The notes under the pieces are model-generated. The model saw nothing but the letters and a program-made list of their open reading frames with translations. It was not told the DNA's origin and ran no database searches. The position numbers and the translations under genes are program-made. Shown here piece by piece: positions 1 through 11,200 of a stretch of DNA of 64,000 bases (its first letter is position 1; each line of letters starts with the position of its first letter). The stretch comes from Pseudisothecium myosuroides (taxonomy: Eukaryota > Streptophyta > Bryopsida > Hypnales > Lembophyllaceae): NCBI GenBank assembly GCA_951799445.1, contig OX637296.1, forward strand, positions 17,236,001 to 17,300,000. The letters run 5' to 3'.

Positions 1-790
1 CATTTTCTCAATCTCAATGAACCACTGGCACCCATTCAACACAAAGGACTCAATTACTTGAAAGTCGATCAGAACCACAATTTGGAACTCAGAACGCCTC
101 CTATTAACACTTAGTCCACTACTATCTTCTTCCTTTCCTATTGCTCTACCAAGATCATAGATTTTCCATTGAAATAAACTGAAAGGAAGAGCCCATTACG
201 TTCTGGAAGACAAAACATCCTTACAGGACTTCATGTCTTAGTACCCATAACTACGACCTTCATTCAAGCAACGTAACACATAGTACAAGCGGGTAGACTC
301 CACAAAGGATCGAGCTGGTGAAGGCATGTTTGCATGTATATCATTTGCAACAATCTATGCACACAAGAATATTAGGGCAATGGAAGAACTCTAAAGAAGG
401 TGAGACTTCGAATTAGCAAACGATCGATACCTCGATCTTCACAACTAGCTCGCCTCAAGACGTCACCACATGTAAAACACCTGAGCTGGCTTCAAAACGT
501 CGACCGAGCTTCAATACGCCAGGGCACTTGGTATGGAAATAGAGGCCTAGTACCAGATTAATTCCAAGGCACCTTGATATATAAGCAACGGATTCCGAAG
601 TTGATCGATCAGCAGATACAGCTCAATACTAGCTCGGCAGGCTTGGCCATATAAACAGCTCCAATTCAGCCCCAACGATCCTCAGTAAGTTAAGTTACTG
701 CAACTTCATGCACCAAATTATACAAATTCTCAAGGTTCCCGAAATGCCTGAATACTCCCGGCAATACGTACTAATGACTCGATCTGACGG

Positions 791-977
791 ATGACTACCA
801 TGTGCACTCATTTATGTAAATTTCGTTCTCCCAGTGAGGGAGATACCGACAACGTTCAGTTCAAGTTTTCCAAGAATGAGGACCGTGTGCAGACAGACTT
901 CTGTATTGCGGGTTCTCCTGCGTGGAGTAAGGCAGAAACTCTGTTAACCATACAGGCTCCATTCACCCTGCAAGTGA
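791..977 (+). pseudogene. possible exon or gene fragment, unidentified
   Basis: An open frame runs from 791 to a good splice-donor look-alike (CAA|GTGAGC) at 978. Its composition is protein-like (DNVQFKFSKNEDRVQTDF, then SPAWSKAETLLTIQAPF). A second open stretch at about 1100-1423, in another frame, reads CMVNGEIVYLPTYSCPKE and then a hydrophobic run. The two frames do not join cleanly through the obvious acceptor at 1099-1100, because a stop follows soon after. That suggests a broken gene or a wrong model. I recognise no family. Confidence 0.22.
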
Positions 978-2369
978 GCTTTGATTTGTGCTAGATTTAG
1001 TTTTTTGCAGTTGATTTTATAGCTTGCACAAAAGAAAGAAATGTGCAAAATTGAAGATGGTGAAAATTTAATTTTCTAGATTGTTTAGGAAATTCAGGTC
1101 CAAAATTCACATGTATGGTGAATGGAGAGATTGTATATCTTCCGACGTACAGTTGCCCAAAGGAATCGATCTCTATTCTGTTGATAGTTGTTTTGGCGTC
1201 ATCAGTTTCTCTCTTTTGGAATTCGGAAGAGTGTACGCAATCTATTTTGAGAATCAAGTTGACGTCGACGTTGCTTATCAAGATTAAGTTAAGTAACGCG
1301 CGCGTATTAATTGCAGGGGTATATTCATTCTCCACAGTACTTGAATTGCCTACTACAGGTTTTATATTCATTTCGGATCTACCATTGATTGCGCTTGGAG
1401 GAGCCCAAATTCCGAAGAGTTGAAGGACACGTGGTTAAAGAGTACCGACATCTTCGTCTTCTCATGATTTGTGTGCCTGTGTGGAATCATCGCCTGTTGA
1501 AAATGTACGTCACCCTCTTTGACTGTTCTACAATGGTTTGAATGCTATTCATGTCAATATCTATGCTACTTGTATGTATGCAAAGAATTTCCAATTACCT
1601 GAAAGCTGGCAACTAAAATTTTTAATTACTTAACTTGAGCTTTCATTTGACAATCTAAACTCTTAGAATAGGAAAATTTTAGTTTCCAACGAAAGTATGG
1701 GGGATGAACCTCTGCCTCAAATTAAGAGGCTGGGGCAGTATTGGCACGCAAGCAAATCCCAGCACTTGGGTTTCGGCTTCGTGTCCGTCCCGTACTTTGT
1801 CTTGCCTACACGCAACATACATGGACTCTAAGCTTTCATTTGGTAATGTAAGGATCACTACACACACTATAAAGAGACCGCTGAAGAAACTGCCAGATTT
1901 TCAGCATCTGCACATCGGCACTTTCACATCTTCGATTTGTAATTTACAACTAGGGAGTTTTTCTTTGTGTTATAAATGATCACTAACTAACAGAAACGTC
2001 AATATGGTTGAATTGGCAATATTCCAATACTCTGGTGCGGTTCAGGGCAGGCGGCCTGAACCCAAAATCTATACCAGTCCTAGTTTGTGGCTTGAAATTA
2101 TACCTTGGTGAAGATATACCTCACAATTTTTGGCTGACTGTGCAAACACTAGAGCGAACCCCGTCGCTATTCATTCAGGAGAGCCCGAGTTGTGTCGCTT
2201 CTCAGCAAAAATGATCTAATGTTAATGTTAGTACCCAATACGGCCCCACGATTTACCTTTTGTGACTTTTTTCACTCACCCCATGTTTTCTCGCTATTTC
2301 AGGGAATGAAAAGCAATGGGGTTCGCAGTAGTGAAATATCACCAATTTAAAGAAATTGATGTTTAGAAT

Positions 2370-2402
2370 GGAGGTCTTGAAGTTCCAGACATCAAGACCT
2401 CC
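2370..2402. repeat. short perfect hairpin (11-bp arms)
   Basis: GGAGGTCTTGA at 2370-2380 pairs perfectly with TCAAGACCTCC at 2392-2402 around an 11-nt loop. It is not associated with a gene end I can support, and it could be chance or the core of a small foldback. Confidence 0.5.
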
Positions 2403-4847
2403 TTTCCACTAATGAATGGACCACTTTAAGAATTAAAAAAAAAACTCTATCTTATAACACTAGTATGTCTACACTTCTTGTTAGAGGTGGTTTTCGCAAA
2501 CTGAAGCGTCTAAAAAGTACCTAAATTTGTTTGTAAAATTCACACTAAAGCTGCTCTTGACATCAAGTGTGATCATACCTTGAGATCACAATCAAAGCCT
2601 TGCTCATAAAACATGAAACAACTGCGAGGGATTCTAGCAGGTTCAATATCCGATAACAGACTGGAATGCCAACAAGTTCTTGCAATGCTGTATTGAAACA
2701 CTCCACCCTCTCTAATGTCACATTCTGTAATTGCACGACTTCTCAGAATCTGGTGCTGTGCTATGTGTAGATTTGATTGTGAACGTGACGTGAGAAAGTG
2801 CACTAAAAAACCCATTTAATTTGTCCTCTTGAGGGGGTGTCATTAGAGAGGATTGAGTGTTCTTGTATGCTCCGGCTCTCTCCTGATTGGAGCTAACCCT
2901 TCATGAATTTCTTGCTATGGGTTGTCACGAGTTGCCTTCCTTTCTCATGATATGCATTTTGTGAAACACATGGAAAAAAACAGACCCACCTTCCTTGGAC
3001 ACATTCTTCAAGAATTTAGAGAACTCATTAATGAAAGAATTTGAAAGTTGTACCCCACCTTCTTCGAGTTAATTTTCTTTTGAAACATTAGAGTTATCCC
3101 AATAGTCAACTTGTGTTTTTACTTTTAGGTTCTAATAGTGAATGTGTTTTGAAAATTCAATGAACTATTTCTACCCTCATAGAAAATTTTGTACTCATGT
3201 AAACTAGCTTCAATCTCCAATCGAATCAATTATGAACTCCTAAAGGATCAGTGTGTGTTTTGGGTAGCAAATGTCAAAAAGTGTCATTTTTCAATACATT
3301 GAACAAATATGAAGTGAAAAAGTTTGTCTTTTCAAATTCAACCAAACAAAACCCTACTAAATTGTACAAAACTACATTAGATTCTTATATGAATAGGTTG
3401 AATTTATTAGGATAATCTTGACTGCGTAGATTGCAAGATAACCCATTACCTTAAATTAGGTTGTTTGTTTTGTTTTTGTTTGTTATGGTAAGATCTCTTG
3501 GACTGTGCATCCCCTGATGGCGTTCTTGGTACCGTTGGAAACTCTTTGCAAAGAAGGATACATGGGCTTAGTTTTGTGACATTTGGACCTACGATGGGAA
3601 AATTATGGATTTTTGAGTTATTTGCAGTCACATAAAAAAATAGAAAATTACTTTTACTTTTATTTTGGTTACAGTGGCAATGGCACAATGGAGGAGCCTC
3701 TGTTAGCCCCAACCACCATTCCAATAAATAAAAGTAATAAATCAATCAACTAATAATAAATTGCCTCAATTTAGATCTTTCCAATCTAAGGAAATTTACT
3801 GTTGGGTAGGGACATCAGGCGGCTCCCCACTCAATGGGGTGCCTTTAGGGAAGTCCCATTCATGGCCGGTGTCGACCAATCAACCTTATAGTTGTATGAC
3901 GAACCTTTTGCGGAGGCCGTTTTGCCCCTTGTTTTATTCCTAGAAAAAATGCAGGAACGTTTTATTTGCAATGCATGAAATTTTTTGTAAATTTTGAGTT
4001 CATATTTGCAATTAGAGGCCCAAATTAGGTAGGAGAGGTGTAGAGAAATAGAATTAATACAACACAAAATAGGGGGCTTCTTTTTGTACATTCATCCTTG
4101 GTTGGACCTCCACAAGATGCTTGTCATACAGCTATAAGCTTGACCGTGTTGACCCGCCCAAGGTTGTCTCCCCCCAGCTTGATGGATTAAATGAGGAAAC
4201 TACGTAAAAAGTTTCGAGCCATTGGATTTGAAACAGGCATCTGATTGGAAGCTGCCTTGTGGTGGAGGGACCCACACTCCCACAGTGGCAATAAGTTACT
4301 AAGTTAACTTAGAGCATCTTCAATGCTATGTCTGTGAAAAAACACTGCAACGGTATATGCAATATGTATTCATGTTCCCTTTTCTTCACTATGGCTTTTC
4401 CCATTGCACGAGCCCCAATGCAATGACAACGCTTGAAACTATAGACGGCGTAGACATGGAAGCAGTAAAACAGGAGGTAAAGTAGCTAATGGAAAAAATT
4501 TGGAGTAGCGACTATGTCGAAATCTGCACTCAATTGTTGCTAATATTGTTGCTGACTAAGAAGTGCAGAGGAGTGTGGAGAGCTCAGCAAAGGACGAGTT
4601 TTTATCATGCAAGAGCCAAGAAATGCCGAGCTCGTGAATGTAATGTGGAAGGTACCATCAGTATTGGGTCAAGTTTTTGGTGCTTCTCTGTAACCCATGC
4701 AGAACTTGCCGTTGCCATTACAAAAAATTTCAGGCCTAGAGAGGGCCGCTACTTCTCAACCCCCCCGGTGCAATTGTAGAGGAATTAAAACTGTTGTTTT
4801 TTCCAGCTGATGTGGCACTACTTGTGCCACGTCAGTGACACGTCAGC

Positions 4848-4935
4848 TTTCAGTTTTTTTTAATATTTTTTTATTTTTTTAATATTTTTTTTTTCAAAAA
4901 AAGTTATTTAAAAAAAAAAATTATTTTTTTATTTT
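4848..4935. repeat. A/T homopolymer-rich low-complexity patch
   Basis: Runs of T, then A, then T again dominate this patch. Just upstream, about 4809-4835 forms a small inverted repeat around GTGGCAC and GTGCCAC. This may be the tail and end of an old transposon; no coding content. Confidence 0.6.
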
Positions 4936-5639
4936 CCTGTAATTGCACCGCGGGGCGCCAAAACAAGTTTTCTTAACGGCCCTCCGCAAGGCTCAGATTT
5001 TTTCTAATGACTGTGTCCCTAGACGTAGCATTGAAGGTGATCTTATTATTGTGTTGCATCCAGCTTCGTTGAGCAATGCAAGACTGAGGAGAAAGGCGCT
5101 TTTTTAATTCAAGGACTAGTTCTAGGCCCTGAATTAGTGTGGAGACCTAAATTAGTGTAACTTTTGTTATTGTTTTTAATTGAGTGGGGGCCTGTTTTTT
5201 TGGATGTTGAAAGCACCAATTTAATTTAGTATTTTTATTTATAGAATTTGATGATTTCTTTGCAAATTGTTAGGTGCTCACCCTTTGGTGCATAGGAATG
5301 TCAAGGCCCCACACAATTATGGATGTTTTGAACAATGGACGGAGTTGGAAGAGTTACCTTAGCCCTGCGTCTGGTAAAAGTTTTAAGAACATTGCGTGGA
5401 CAGAGTCTGTAGTGGAGGTAACTTAGGTGGTTGTAAAAAAATTAGAGCCAAATCCATCAAAATGTGATGATGAATTATAGAACAAAAAATTATAGAGTGT
5501 CAGAGATTTGTATTGGTGGAGTGTGCTTTAGAAAAACAGATGTTGAATAAGGGATATATTAGTCTTAATTGAATGATATTCTACAATGTGTCTGAGTATA
5601 TTTTCCTCCAACGTTGAATCCTAGAATCGGTTGCTAGCA

Positions 5640-6500
5640 CTCCACTGATTGAGCCATGTGGACTTCTACATGGATTTGAATAGTAAGCACCACTTGCATA
5701 GAGAGAGAATTTTGGCCCACTTTGAAGCAATATCCAAAAGCTTGATTGATACATGTATTTTTCTCAAATGTTGTGTCCCCAAAGAATTTATTGGCAATCA
5801 ATTATATCACTTGGACTTAGTTAGCCAGCAGCGCCAACCTGGATGCATACGGGGAGTACAACATGCATAGAGTGAGAATTTTGAGCTATTTTGAAGTAGG
5901 ACCCGAAGGCTTTTTCATTTTTTCTAGAGACATCATTTTCTCCAATGTTGAATCCTAGAGTCAATTGCCAGAGCTCCACTGATTGAGCCACGTAGACTCC
6001 CGCATGGATTTGAAGTAAGATCCATAGGCTACATAGCGACTTTTATGTTTATCAAACAATTGCAGCCTATAAGAATTTATTAGGTGTGCAAAACCAATGT
6101 ATGAGACAAGGTGCATGGAATAGTAAGAGTAAAGAGCCGATTTAACAAAAAGTTAACACACACGGACCGAAAAGACTTCAATTAATGGAGGTAGAAACAA
6201 AACAAAAGCCTCAACAGTGATTCAATAAAGAGTTTTTTTCCCCCTAAATGCCCTAATGACAGCTGAGTGGCCCAAGGTTTTGTTTTCACCTTGAAGTAAA
6301 ATCCAACAGCTTGATAGATACATGATTTTTCTCAAAGGTAATATCTCCAAAGAAATTCTTGGCAATCATTTATGCCACATGGACTAAGTGAACAAGCACC
6401 ACCCGATAGATACATGATTTTTCTCAAAGGTAGTGTCTCCAAAGAAATTCTTGGCAATTGATTATGCCACATGGACTAAGTGAGCAAGCACCACCCGCAT
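5640..6500. repeat. degenerate tandem duplications, about 90-330 bp apart
   Basis: A block containing GATTGAGCCATGTGGAC, followed by a motif about a 'catggatttgaa', occurs near 5647 and again near 5976. A block of about 90 bp (gatagatacatgatttttct ... ggactaagtg) is repeated directly at about 6314 and 6404, and a more diverged version lies near 5745. There is no coding potential. It grades into the satellite-like array to its right. Confidence 0.6.
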
Positions 6501-6739
6501 GGAGTGCAAATTCTAATTCACTTTGAAGCAAGATTTAAAGGCTAGATAGCAACATTTATGTTCATCAAACATTGTAGCCCATAGAAACCTGCCAGGTGTG
6601 CAAAACTAGTATACAAGACAAGAGATGTGAAATAATAAGAGAAAAGAAGCCGATTTGACAGAAAGTTGCACACATGGACTAAAAGGTCCTCAATTAACGG
6701 AGGTAGAAACAAAAACAAAAGCCTCAACATTGACTAATG

Positions 6740-7560
6740 ACATACTGAGTGGTCCAAGGTTTTGTCTACACATTAATTGGCAACCATCCATGGTGTGGTT
6801 TTGTCTTTACATTAATTGACAGCCACCCATGTCACACCATGAACGTGACGCATTGCTACAAACCAAGATTGAGTAGCCCAAGGTTTTGTTTTCACATTAA
6901 TTGGTAGCCACCCATGTCAAACCATAGACGCCATGCATTGACAAACCAATACTTGGCAACAAAAACAAAAGCCTCAATACTAACTAACGAAAGGTGTTTT
7001 TGTTTCTCCCTAAAGACCCAAATGATAGACTGAGTTGCCCAAGCTTTTGTCCTCACATTAATTGGCTGCCACCCATGTCTCACCATGGACTTGACAGATT
7101 GACAGACCAAGATTGAGTTGCCCAAGCTTTTGTCCTCACATTAATTGGCAACCACCCATGTCACACCATGGACTTGACGGATTGACAGACCAAGACTGAG
7201 TTGCCCAAGGTTTTGTTTTCACATTACTTGGCAGCCACCTATGTCACACCATGGACATCATGCATTGACAAACCAATACCTGTCAATTGCCAAGACTCAG
7301 TTGTCTAAGGTTTTGTTCACATTAATTGGCAGCCACCCATGTTAGCCACCCATATCACACTATAGACATCATGCATTGACAAACCGATACGTGGCAATTG
7401 TTGATTGCATCGACATCCACATTGAACATATGCTCCCCTATACCATTCAGTAGGAGCCACCCATGTCACACCATGGACATCATGCATTGACAAATCAATA
7501 TCTGGCAATTGCTGATCGCACCGACATCCACATTGAACATATGCTCCCATATGCTCCCAT
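6740..7560. repeat. satellite-like tandem array, unit about 80-90 bp
   Basis: A unit containing CACATTAATTGGCAGCCACC, followed by CATGTCACACCATGGAC and CATTGACAAACCAATAC, recurs near 6769, 6820, 6895, 7055, 7138, 7222, 7318 and 7450 with substitutions and small deletions. Its right end adds CCACATTGAACATATGCTCC twice, with a short CATATGCTCC micro-repeat at 7543-7568. Open frames on the minus strand here simply reflect the repeat period. Confidence 0.75.
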
Positions 7561-7570
7561 ATGCTCCCCC

Positions 7571-7681
7571 ATAACATTCAGTAGCATTCATGTGCACTGC
7601 CTTGGCTCTACATTGACTTTAGAGTGTATATTCCACACCCAACACTGTATAGCCAAGGCAGTGGACACTATTGAATGTTAT
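7571..7681. repeat. 111-nt imperfect hairpin, possibly miRNA-precursor-like
   Basis: The 5' arm (7571-7607, ending CACTGCCTTGGCT) is complementary to the 3' arm (7651-7681, starting AGCCAAGGCAGTG). There are 13 exact base pairs next to the loop, then a bulge, then about 14 nearly perfect pairs (ATAACATTCAGTAG against CTATTGAATGTTAT). The loop is about 43 nt. The 3' arm begins TAGCCAAGG, which matches the first nine bases of some plant miR169 sequences, but the rest differs and miR169 normally sits on the 5' arm. The hairpin adjoins a tandem array, so it may be just an inverted copy of repeat sequence. Confidence 0.45.
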
Positions 7682-8221
7682 TTGAATGATATGCCCGTTT
7701 TCAACCAACGGAGCAATCGACAAACAGGGCAACTCTGGTTTAACTTGTTAGTAAAAGCTAATTAAAAAAATTAGTCTTGCCCAATATAAGATCTATAGAC
7801 TTTGACTTCTCTGACCTTGGAGTGAGATTATTGCACTACACAATGTTTTTTTATACTACGGCAGACGGTATTCTCTTAGTTATATTCTTCCCAAACAAAA
7901 CAAAACAAACTACAGCCTCATTTGAGGTATAGATCTCATGTTGCCAAAGTTACCTGCCCCACCAAGGTCACAGATCATGCACATAGCCACAGAATCGGGT
8001 TTGGAATGGGCACAGATTTGGATGGGATTTAAGCACATCCACCATCAACGTGACAGACGTATCATTGCACAGTTTCAAAAGCAAGCACAAAATCAGAGAC
8101 CAGGGCTGAAAAAGCATCTCTGCAAGCGAAAAGAAGCACAGATTCAGGTAACAAGGCCGTGCTCTTTCAGAAAAGAATAGAAATAAGAAAGAATAAATCA
8201 GCTACCAGCTGTTGGAACATG

Positions 8222-11200
8222 TTACATTTTGCTCGTGAATACAAGACCCTGTGCCGTTTTCTCTTTGAGCAACCATTTTCGAAACGTGCTAGCAGTGGCC
8301 TCCAACTCCTGCCCTTCCTTCACCAACGCAAATGGAGCTTTCAAAGTGTTCAAATGGGCCGAGACGCCATCCCGTGCACCCCAGTTCTCACCTGCAGTGG
8401 AAATCAATAGCATGAAATTCAGCCAAACGGCTAGAAGAGAAAACTCTTGGCTAATTGCATCAAGGGAGCTTTGGAGAGCAAAGAGCCACTAATGTAGAAA
8501 TTGCTATTATAAAAAGGTCAAAATGAACACCAAATATAGTAAATTGCTACAACTTTATTGAGGAATCTACAATATTCTGCCAAAAAGGGATATGCAAAGT
8601 TTCAGCAATTTTGATAGTTTAGAAAAAAGCATCACAGAAAATCATGTCTCACCTGTTCTGAGCTGCCACTCCCATGCCAGCAATATCCTGATTTTCGGTG
8701 GCAGTTTCTGGCCTGATTTCACTGCTTGCCGAATTCCTGACAGCCATGTCAAGAGGAGAATCTGTGCTGCTCCAGTGCCAGTGAACCGGACATCTAACGT
8801 CCAGCAATCGTCATTCCATTGACAGACGTTGCTACCAAACACTCCAAAAGTGACACTGAGCTCGGTCACTTTGAGAGCTCTCATTTTGTAATCAAAACTC
8901 CACAAAGCATCAATCAGTGCATTATGGTAATTCCGCTCAGCTTCCATGTTGATACCCTCTCTTTCCATTGATTCGAACAGTGTAGATATCCTTTTCCACC
9001 AATCCACTCCAGCAAGACTACCCTCGTTTTCCTTGAACAAGTTGCACACTTCTGTCGAACAGCCAAGCCTTTGGAGCACTTCTACCAGCCGCTCTGAGTC
9101 CTGGCATTGTCCACACCGCCCAAGAGCTGAAAGTAAAGCCCCATGAATAGTATAATGCGCATCAAAGCCGGCAGTCTCCAGGTCTTGAGTGACGCCCCAT
9201 AACCGAACATCTACTGTTCCTTCTTTTGTTAGTGCTTCAATCATGGGTACATACGAGCTAATATTCGGTTTGGGCCCTCGAGATTCACAGATCTCATACG
9301 TTTGCACTATGGAACCTATATCACCAGCTCGCATATAAAACCGAAGCAAGGCATTGTGCCCAGCTGTTCCGCAAATCAGATTCTCTTTTTTCATTTTGGC
9401 AATGAGCTTTTCGCCTTTGGGGATCTGTCCACTTAAGCTGTATGCTTCAAGTAAAAAGGAGAAGCTTTGTGCACCCGGACGGACGTTGTTTGCCTTCATC
9501 CACGCAAATATGCTTTCAGCTTCCTGCCATTGCCCTTTCTTCCCATGACCTGTACACAGCATTCTTTGATAAGATAAGATTCCTCAGTTTTACAGTTGAA
9601 AACGTATAATTACATTTCGGAACAGATCCTTATTGTTGATATAGTGAGCCAAGAAAAGAAATCCAGATTCTTATCGTTGATATCATGTTATGTTTACAAA
9701 GGTGTCTCATGTTAGGATTACTTATTTCCTTCATCCAGACTTTGGTCAGCATGTTTGTATTCGGGTTCATTCGAAAATGATAGCAAGCCTAGAAATGAAA
9801 TGAATTGCTTGAAAGGTGGACAACATTATTTCATGAATTAAGTCCTTTAGATTCATTCTTTATACTACAGTGGAAAGGGTGAAAGCTGTAGAATATCATG
9901 TGGAGGAGAAGAGGAAATTGAAATACGGCTAGAGTGTAATTGTACCAAGGACAAGCCAATTGTAGCAAGGTAGTGGAGTGACAACGCCCTCAGCCTCTGC
10001 AGCCGTGACCAGACTTTCCGCCTTCTCAATACATCGCATGTTGCAGCACGCTCTCAAGGCCGCGCTCATCAGCGATTCGTCAAACTTGCAGTTAGGATAT
10101 TTCTCCGATTCGTTGTAAATTTTAAGGCATTCATCCACCAACCCTTTCTTTGCGTGGATGTCCATAAGAAGCCTAAAGGTGACCACGTTTGGCTGCATGC
10201 AATGGACATTACATCAAAGTGCATCAATTCGTAAATAGAACACAGGGTACAACTGTGTAAACGAACACCTCCATTTCGGAAGTGCAATCAGCAAATTACT
10301 CAAGCGAACTAAGTATGTGGATTATGGAAAGCTTACATCCACGTTAGATGCTATCATGTCCGCAAACACTTGAAGTCCTTGCTGAACACTACCTCGACCA
10401 AACACAAGGATAAGAGAGTTGTAAGTTTCTAGAGTTGGCGCAAATCCTGCTTCCTTCATGTCCTCAACAATCTTCCACGCATCAGCGTAGTGCCCGCCCC
10501 TTCCAAACATGAAGAGCAGAGTGTTGTAGAATACTAAGTCAGATTTGTAGTTATACTGTCTAAATAGCTCAAGGACTTCTTTCACCTGAAACGATGACAA
10601 GCAACGGTGTTAGCACTGGGTGAGGATATAAAACTTTATAAAATATTATATAGCACAATAGAGAAGACAAGATTTTGAGGGACAGGCAGGACAAACCCCA
10701 TCATAATGGCTGGCTTTGCCGTACGCATTTACAAGTGAATTGAACGTCAGCACATCAGGTTGCACTCCCGCTTTCTTCATTTCAGCAAACCAGTAAATGA
10801 CGTCGTTAAGTCGGCCACCCTTTCCATAGACATCCAACAATGTGTTGTATGTAACTAAGTCCATTGCTAAGGAATTGTTCCCAAGTTCTTCAAGGCGAGC
10901 AATTTCGGCTCTAAGAGACTTAACGACAAGGTCAACTTCATAAAAGAGCCCTGCTTTGCCGTAGACACTCATAAGTGAGTTATAAACCATGAGATCTGCT
11001 TTGATCCCATATGTTTCCATATCGGCTAGAACCAAATCGATTTTCTCCCAATCTCGGGCTTTTCCAAAGGCATTGATTAGGATGGAGCAAGTCGTCAGAT
11101 CTGGTATCACTCGACTCTGCAAGACAAGGGATGTGAGTACGGACATGGAAACAAAAAATATTGGACACAAAAATTCGTCTTCAATTCAAAAGACGGTGAT

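Larger units (their letters stand above)
1..8221. other. gene-poor region left of the PPR gene
   Basis: I see no gene that can be assembled with confidence here. The stretch holds one possible exon (791-977), a short hairpin (2370-2402), an AT homopolymer patch (about 4850-4935), a degenerate tandem-repeat field (about 5640-7560) and a long hairpin (7571-7681). Open frames elsewhere are short, lack family motifs and overlap on both strands. Parts of an adjacent gene with long introns could be hidden here. Confidence 0.6.

Noticed and set aside
2573..2815. An 80-codon minus-strand frame followed by a GAGGGGG run, considered as a copia 3' end with polypurine tract
   Set aside because: No RNase H motif upstream and no LTR pair could be found.
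6740..7560. CRISPR-like array
   Set aside because: Units are diverged, contiguous and lack unique spacers of constant length; the genome is a plant nucleus.
7317..7577. Minus-strand frame with repeated WGSIWEHMGAYVQCGC-like text
   Set aside because: The apparent protein repeat is only the DNA satellite period read in one frame.
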